Below are positions 57,101 to 64,000 of a DNA stretch of 64,000 nucleotides, piece after piece. Made by a program: the position numbers and the translations under genes. Origin of the DNA: Talinum fruticosum. Lineage: Eukaryota; Streptophyta; Magnoliopsida; Caryophyllales; Talinaceae. The stretch spans positions 1,488,001 through 1,552,000 of the forward strand of contig JAITYX010000074.1 in assembly GCA_021018815.1 (NCBI GenBank). The letters are read 5' to 3'. Within the stretch, counting starts at the first letter, position 1. Every line of letters starts with the position of its first letter. The notes under the pieces were generated by a model. It was not told the DNA's origin. It saw only the letters and a program-made list of their open reading frames with translations, and made no database searches.

Positions 57101-58900
57101 TTTCTTATAATTGTTTACAGTTAGAGATAGTAAGGAGACGGGTCGAAGTTGGAGAGTACCATTCTCGTCCCCGCTGCCCATACCAGCCCTCATCCCCACC
57201 CCCCACCCCAAGTCAAGTGAGAATATCAACCTTATCTCTGTCCGCGACAGGTCCCAGTCCCCAGGGGACCCTGATCCTCAACTAGAAACCGAATTTAGTA
57301 CAACTTACACTAATTTTTAGATCAAAAATCCTAAAAAATCACTCTTTTCTCATAAAATTCATTGTCAAAGAGAAGACACCATTTAATCAATACAATTCAA
57401 GCAAAATCGTACAAAAAATACTGGATTTGGCATAGAAGAAGCTGTCTTCCAATTTCTAGTGCAGTTCCACGACATTCGATTTAGAAAGTGACAGGGCGGT
57501 GCTTGCGATGCCTATTAGCTCGGTGAAGGCCTTAACTTGGTCGGGTAGTAAAAGATATTATGGGGATGGGCCATGAATCTTGCTATTCTCAAAGTCTGAT
57601 GAGAGGGAAGGGGGAGGAGAGGGGACGAAGGGTACAGGAGGAAGGGGAATTACCCTTTATAGGGGAAGAGAGAAAGAGAGAGAGAGACAGAGAGAAAGAG
57701 AGTGTTTAAGGAAAGATGGAGACATTGTTTAGGATTGTGGAGAAAGAACTTCTTGTTGAGGGGGATGGAACATTTGGAAGGAGGGGATGACTGTGAAAAG
57801 TGAAAGAAAAAAACCATCTTATGTATGGGTCAGGTAGGGTTTGTTTGTGTTTAACTAAGACTAAATTTTAGAGATCGAAATTTCGATGGTAAAAATAAGC
57901 AATTATTTTTAAGTTGGACTGTGTTAAGTTGGACAAATTGCAACAATCACTAGTGAGCTTTACAATAAGCAAAGTGTTGGTTTGCAGATCATTGTAGGGG
58001 TACTTCTATCAGAAGTAAATGGCTGAGAGTTATGTTTGATGCAATTATGTATGAGATCTAAAGGGAAAGGAATTTTAGGAAATTTCAGGGAAGCAATGAG
58101 ATGAAGAGGTGTTGCTTAGATCCATTCAATATATTTGTTGTGTGAGGGCAAATATTTATACTGTGAGATGAAGTGATCTTCTTGCTTAACTTTGTAATTG
58201 TCATCCATTTCTTTTTGGAAAATTTTTGTTATATATTTACTTTTTTAAAAAAATAAAAAATAATATAATTTAGAAATAATAAATACTCCTAAAGTATTGT
58301 ACACAAATGTCCAAGTTTATAGTATGACATATAATCATTTAAACCCATAAAAGTACAATAATCTTTTATATTAATATATTAAAAAACATAAACCTTATAT
58401 GAGAAATTAATTTGTGCTTACAATACACATATGTCACCCCAAATTTATATCAAACAAATTAAAAAGAAGACATTTGTAACCAAATTATACAAATGTATTT
58501 ATTCTTTTTATTATTTTAATAATGATTTTTCCTTTCTATTCACTTAATTTTCTTTTTTTTTTTGGTCAAATTCACTTAAATTATTTAAGTGATTTAATCC
58601 GTCTAAAAAATTTATAATAAAGAAAATACGTAATAACATATTTAAATCTATAGAGATTTAAATCTATTAAAATTTGTGGAAGTGGGGTCTAAAATACCAT
58701 TTTTCCTAAGATCTGTTAAAATTTAAAGGTATTTTTTAGGGAAAGAAAAAAGTAAACCATAATGGTATCCTTCTCAAAAAACAATAAAAATTCAATGACA
58801 TTTTTTCAAATAAAAACTATAGTCAAAACAATACACAATGCTCTCGCGAGTCACGGAGGACTTTTTAAGTCCAGCGGAGAAGATGGAAGTTGGATCATAA
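57101..58900. other. Intergenic, with a possible minus-strand promoter
   Basis: No recognised protein. On the minus strand CTATAAAGGG (57653-57662) lies upstream of a pyrimidine-rich leader and an ATG at 57574 that opens only about 19 codons. A C-rich patch at 57160-57270 recalls GC-rich transposon ends. The rest is AT-rich and leads into the ADT promoter. Confidence 0.35.
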
Positions 58901-59127
58901 CACACCTGCTGCTGGCTTAGGCTACATAAATTTGTTCCCTCTCTCTCCTCATTCTGCGCTTTTGTGTTCTCCACTGCTCTTATTTAACCACAAATCTTTC
59001 AGCATTCTATCCTTTGCCCAACACTAGACATAGAAAATTCAATCTGTGGTCATTTCTCTGATATCCAAGATCCTCGCTCTGCCTTATTCAAATCTGTGCT
59101 GTTAACTTGTTAACCAATATTCTGCTC

Positions 59128-59134
59128 ACCTACC
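59128..59134 (+). promoter_or_regulatory. AC-element-like site upstream of ADT
   Basis: ACCTACC, identical to the AC-I element bound by R2R3-MYB regulators of phenylpropanoid genes. It lies 254 bases before the ADT ATG. Function here is inferred from the motif only. Confidence 0.35.
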
Positions 59135-59387
59135 CCCTTTCAATTTTCCCTCATCTAACCCCTTTTCCCCTTCAAATTTTGCTTCCTCATTGGCACCCCC
59201 AAGAAATAAACATAAAAAAGGACAAGCTTTTACCCACAAGGCTCGTCTTCCATTTGGTGGGTCCCTTAGCAATTTTTTCTCAACAATGTGGAAGTGGGTT
59301 TCTCCAATTCCCAACAAATTTACCATTAATCTTTCTGGGCATCTTAGTTTGTGCTTGTAGATTGAAGATTTTGGGTTGAATAGTGTG

Positions 59388-62300
59388 ATGGCTCTAAGAG
59401 CTGATACAATCATATTGAGATGTGGGCTTCTTTCATGTCCTGATTTGGGCACAAGTGGTGGTTTGGGTGGTGAATTGAGTTTTAAGAGAGATCTGGGGAG
59501 ATTATGGAAATGGGACTGTCGTCGCGTTGTTTTGGGACAAAAGGCAATAACTCCAGTTGATGATGAGAAGCCATTGAATCATGGTGGTGCTGCTGAGCCC
59601 CGCTCTGGTGGGGTCCAGCAAACTAAGCACACTGGGTTCCACAGGGACTTGAATTCCCTCCCTAGTGAGTTCCAACTCATCTTTCTTTACACTGCAGCGT
59701 TCTTATTATTTTATAATTTGACTGGTGGAAAATAGTTTATGTTTAGTTTCATGATTGTGCATTGATTATTACTATGATTTTGTTCTTGTGGATTATAATC
59801 TTGATAGGATTAAGAAATGGATATTTTTGAGTTCGTATCTTTTTGTTGAATTGAAATTCAGTGAAGAGTGTGTAATTATCATATTGTCGTGTAAGATGCA
59901 AGTTATGTTGCTTGTTTCTGCTATGTGGCCTTTGTTATCTGCAAATGTGTAGCATTACTAGGATATATGAGATAAGATATTACACAGTTCAGCCTATATT
60001 GCTTGGGCTTAAGCTAAAAGGTCGATTATGGTTGTGGATCCAAATGATAGACATGGGCAGATGATCATTTCAAGAAGTTCCATTGTTTTCGGTCTAATTT
60101 GAACTGTCCAAGTTGTTGTGTTTTAATTAGGTTGATTTGGATACTTGGGATGCAGATGAAGAATTGGATTCACTTAGTGACCCTCTGCTGAATTGGTAGA
60201 GGTTGCTTCTCTATGATAACCCCGGTTGCAATTGCTAAGGTTCTTTCTAATTTATGTTTTTCTGAGCGATTGAGGCAGACTGGTTGGATATTTACTGTTT
60301 TCTGTATTTGACATGAGGAGTTCCCATTTTCATTAGCTGATGATGGAGCGGTAGACGAAATGCCATAGTGCTTCATTGGCTTTGTGTTTGCTGTTTGTAT
60401 ATTCAGCTTTCATGTGTATCCTTGTCCCAAGTTCTGATGTTTTCTTAGCAGGGGTTTATTAACACTTTGCCTGTTGGCACTGTTTCTTGGCAATAATTAC
60501 TTAGTAGTTTCCAGAAATGACCAATCTTGGTTATTCCAAATTACGTAATTTTGCAATACATATTGTTTGCATGGGGGAACTGTAATCCCATTTATCAATG
60601 TGCTAGAAGAGTATCTTTCTTGAGCTTTACTTTCATTGCTTACCCCTCTTTCTTGATCAACTATAGAACCATTATCTGCGACTGATCTCTCATCATCCCG
60701 AGGTGATGGTTCAAAAGTGCGTGTTGCTTATCAGGTAAAACATTTCTCCTTTCCTATCATCCTGCAAAGTGAATGTTCATTAATGACTCATTTATGGACT
60801 GTAAACATTAATTAGGGCGTGCCTGGATCATATAGTGAGGATGCTGCTCTGAAAGCCTATCCAAATTGTGAGACTGTTCCTTGTGATGAATATGAAGCTG
60901 CTTTCAAGGTATAGCTTGTCCCAATAGCTCACTTTGTTTCCTGCCACGTGCGTTTACATATGCTTGTCTTTTTATTCTCTTATTTGTTTAACAGGCAGTT
61001 GAACTTTGGTTGGTGGATAAAGCTGTTCTACCCATTGAGAATTCTGTCGGTGGTAGTATCCACCGGAATTATGATCTACTCCTCCGCCATCGGCTGCATA
61101 TAGTTGGTGAAGTTCAGTTAGATGTTAATCACTGTCTTCTGGGATTGCCTGGGATCAGAAAAGAGGATCTCAGTCGTGTTTTAAGTCACCCTCAGGTGCC
61201 TAGTTTTGGTTTTCTTTTTCCATGTTGGTTATAAAGATAAGGCTGATACTTATGATGCGTTTGCAATGATGGACAATAAGTCAATATAGTTATTAGACTC
61301 TACATAGTGCCAATCAATGATGCAGATTCTTGTTAATTTGCATTTCTCCTTGCAGGCACTTGATCAGTGTAAGAAAAGACTGAGTGAGTTGGGACTTGTT
61401 AGAATTAGCGCAGAAGATGCAGCGGGTGCTGCTCAGGTGATACACAAAACTATTGTGGACTTCGTCTTGATACATGTGGATATGCTGTTCTTATCCTTAT
61501 TCTGCATTTTCCTGACCAGATCGTAGCTTCAGAACGTGCAAGAGATACTGGAGCTGTGGCAAGTGCACGCGCTGCGGTGATATATGGCCTCAATATTCTT
61601 GAAGAAAGAATACAGGTGTGCTGGAGTGATATATGGCCTCAATGATTTTTGGGGGGGATGCTAGTAGGAGATGAAGAAAAAAATCTAGGATGTATAAACA
61701 TACAGCACAAGGCCAATGTGCCGCACAAAATCCAAAAGAAATGGCTGAAGACCTAGTGTCCAAGAAATGGCTGGGAAAAGATCCCCACAAGCTCCTATGA
61801 AGCATCCACTGTGCTTCGAATGAGCAAAGTCTTGTGTGATGCCCTCCCATTGTTCATCTGTCCTCATCTTCCACTTTATCCATAATTTATGTGATCCTCT
61901 TGCTCCTCCTGATTGGCTCATCTGGTTGTCAATGTACATAAAAGCGGAGGGGCAAGTCTGATATTCCATAGATTTGACAGAAATTTGAACAAATTGTCTT
62001 ATGAAATAAAATGCGAGATATTGAATACCATTATTCGCAGCAAATAGTGCGAATGTTCACATGGTGTGAGCAGTTTAGTTTGTGGTAGACTCCTGTATGT
62101 CACTGTTGTATGAGTTGTGACTTGATTTCATGTTTTTTCGGACTGAAATCTTCCTTACCATAAAATACCAGATCTGTCCTCATTTTTCCCTTTTTGGATA
62201 CACTGGCAGGATGATGCTGATAATGTTACTCGTTTCATTATTCTTGCCAGAGAGCCTATTATTCCTGGCACTGATAGGCCTTATAAGGTAAAATCGCCTC

Positions 62301-62625
62301 TCAATGTATCTCAAAGAAAACAAAGAAATACTAGTAGTCTATCTATTTCCTTGATAACTACTGTGGTTTCTTCAGACTAGTATTGTCTTTTCTTTGGAGG
62401 AAGGACCTGGTGTACTTTTCAAGGCCTTGGCAGTGTTTGCTCTTCGTGGCATTAATTTGACAAAGGTATATGAAGCAGAAATGTTACCTTTTTTCCCTTA
62501 AAATCATTATAGCTCCAGGTTTATGACCAGTATGTCTTTATTTGTATGGGAGTTCAGATAGAGAGCAGACCACAAAGGAAGCGTCCACTTCGGATTGTAG
62601 ATGACTCAAATAAGGGGATTGCCAA
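59388..62625 (+). CDS. ADT: Arogenate/prephenate dehydratase, ADT1-like (3' end outside window)
   Basis: The plastid enzyme decarboxylates and dehydrates arogenate to phenylalanine (prephenate to phenylpyruvate in some members). Exons are 59388-59664, 60667-60734, 60816-60908, 60995-61195, 61356-61436, 61520-61615, 62210-62287, 62376-62465 and 62558-62625, all with GT-AG introns and consistent phases, giving about 350 residues. Residues 1 to about 100 form a Ser/Arg-containing, poorly conserved transit region ending [16 protein letters not shown]. The catalytic domain starts [18 protein letters not shown] (about 112). The active-site TRF is at 279-281 in [12 protein letters not shown]. The ACT domain has GVLF at 310-313 and the Phe-binding ESRP at 330-333, implying feedback control. 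A normal protein has some 45 more residues: the last visible exon ends at donor GCCAA|GTAAGA, and the final exon is not found before 64000. No damage seen. Confidence 0.95.
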
Positions 62626-64000
62626 GTAAGAACTTCTATTATTAAATGTTGGTTTCCCAGTAGCATATTCATTACGTAATCCCTATTCATTCAAGTCGAA
62701 GAATTCTTGTACTAAATTCTGATATGATATGATGTAACAATGTAGTTGATTGGAATATCCACGTACTATCTTCTTCTTCTATTACTCGAATAGTGATATC
62801 TGTGTATTACTCCATAAAGTTGTCCTGTTCATTCACTATCTTCAATTCCATTACAAGTCATCGTTTGAGAAGTCAACTACCTTGATATCAGGATACCATA
62901 TTGCATTGACAATTAACTCAGTGTTCCTGTTATATGCATTTGGCTGCTGTTGAGAAATCGTTCGTCATTAAAAAGGATTCTTACAATTTGTAGAAATGGC
63001 AAGTAAAATGCCTAGAACCATGTTGAGCACTCAATAGTCAATACTACAAGTGTATGATCAAGTCCAATTAACATGGGTGTGAGAACTAGCTTGTGCATCA
63101 AGAATCTTCAATACTTTCGGTGTACGAAGTTTACTATTATGTCTCAATTGAAAAATGCGGATAAGCTTGTTACACTTCATCGATGTGGGGGACAGATTTG
63201 TGCTTTTCAATTATGTATGGAACTGTAGCAGCTCTTTTGGGAAGTGTTCAGAATTTAGAGCAAGTTACTGCCGTCGAATGATAATTCTGGCATTGCGAAT
63301 TAATATTACGATTTTCCCATCTCAATGAAAGTGCATTATTTACTATTTTAAGCTGTCTGCTTGAATTGCCCACTTTCCCTTTCACAGTTAGACCTACGTG
63401 GTGCTTGTCCTGTACTTCACACTTGAGGCCAAGTTCATAAGCAAAATCCATTGTAGAAGTGAGACTCTGAAAGTGGGATAAGACTGTAGGAGTACAAGTA
63501 ATCTATATACAGTAATTTGGATGGGACCTTGACAGGGGTGGGATTCACTGGACATCGCAGTAATGCCTGCAAAGATGAGTCACTTGGTAAACTTGGTAAG
63601 ACATGTGCATGGTAAGGGATAAGAAGGACTGAAAAGAAGTTCATTATCCCTGCCAAGTATTTTTGGGTGATAAAAATTTCTCAGGTGAGTATCACCAGGA
63701 AGCGGAAGCAATTATGGTGCTTTATGGGTGATAGAAATTTTCCTAGCGAGATAACATCAGGAAGTGGTAGCAATCGGGATCAAGTTGATGGAGATTAGGG
63801 GAAAGGGAGAGAGAGTTAAGGAAAGAGGGAAAATTAGATGGAAAGAAAAGGGAAGATTAAGGGAAGGAAGAAAAGTAGTAGGGCAAAGGAGAATGGAGAA
63901 TGTGGAAGTAGAGTTAAGACGGCCAAACCATGTATTTGTTTTAAATTTTAATAACTATCAATAAAATCTCATATACTCATGGAAACCATTTATTTAATAG
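62626..64000 (+). other. Presumed last intron of ADT
   Basis: At least 1.37 kb follow the GTAAGA donor without a segment resembling the conserved YFDYLFYIDFEASMAD-type end of ADTs, so the last exon should lie beyond the window. Short ORFs on both strands lack family features. 63780-63905 is a long purine-rich (GA) tract. Confidence 0.55.

Overview
The window is plant nuclear DNA, most likely from a eudicot. The case rests on a spliced plant-type ATG8 gene, a spliced arogenate/prephenate dehydratase (ADT) gene, a conserved MIR171 hairpin, and many plant-type transposons (Ty3-gypsy, Ty1-copia, Helitron, PIF/Harbinger, Tourist-like MITE) in a very AT-rich background. I cannot name the species. 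Most listed open reading frames are low-complexity or antisense shadows. Only two protein genes are firm: ATG8 (minus strand, 47543-49764, complete, 5 coding exons) and ADT (plus strand, 59388-62625, 9 exons, last exon beyond the right edge).

Layout. 1-2614: no recognised gene. 2615-5573: Helitron 1 (minus). 5574-7487: AT-rich with small repeats. 7488-16862: a young, GC-rich Ty3-gypsy-type element on the minus strand with ~99% identical LTRs and TATAT target duplications. It has decayed gag and protease but no recognisable reverse transcriptase, RNase H or integrase; that space holds hairpin-rich tandem repeats, a purine-rich G-quadruplex-prone block and telomere-like repeats. 16863-21780: AT-rich, with a CACTAAA-rich tandem array bracketed by two tRNA/SINE-like sequences. 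21780-22990: possible old LTR remnant. About 23000-29560: a decayed two-gene PIF/Harbinger element (Myb/SANT-like gene plus DDE transposase), interrupted by a solo LTR (23645-25135). 30575-34578: Helitron 2 (plus), with a huge AAT microsatellite and a Tourist-like MITE whose empty site is preserved in Helitron 1.

36400-36990: MIR171 locus. 40549-45905: a Ty1-copia element (minus) that has lost its reverse transcriptase/RNase H region and carries an inserted solo LTR (42377-43849) of the same family as the one at 23645. 47543-50045: ATG8. 52155-52781: solo LTR of the 7488 gypsy family, inserted in a TA microsatellite. 52829-58900: AT-rich, with simple repeats and a possible minus-strand promoter near 57660. 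58920-64000: ADT gene.

The host genes have unrelated jobs: autophagy (ATG8), phenylalanine synthesis (ADT) and control of GRAS transcription factors (MIR171). The rest is layered transposon insertion. Five-base target duplications are intact for all five LTR-bounded insertions I delimited, so their boundaries are firm. All alignments were done by eye.
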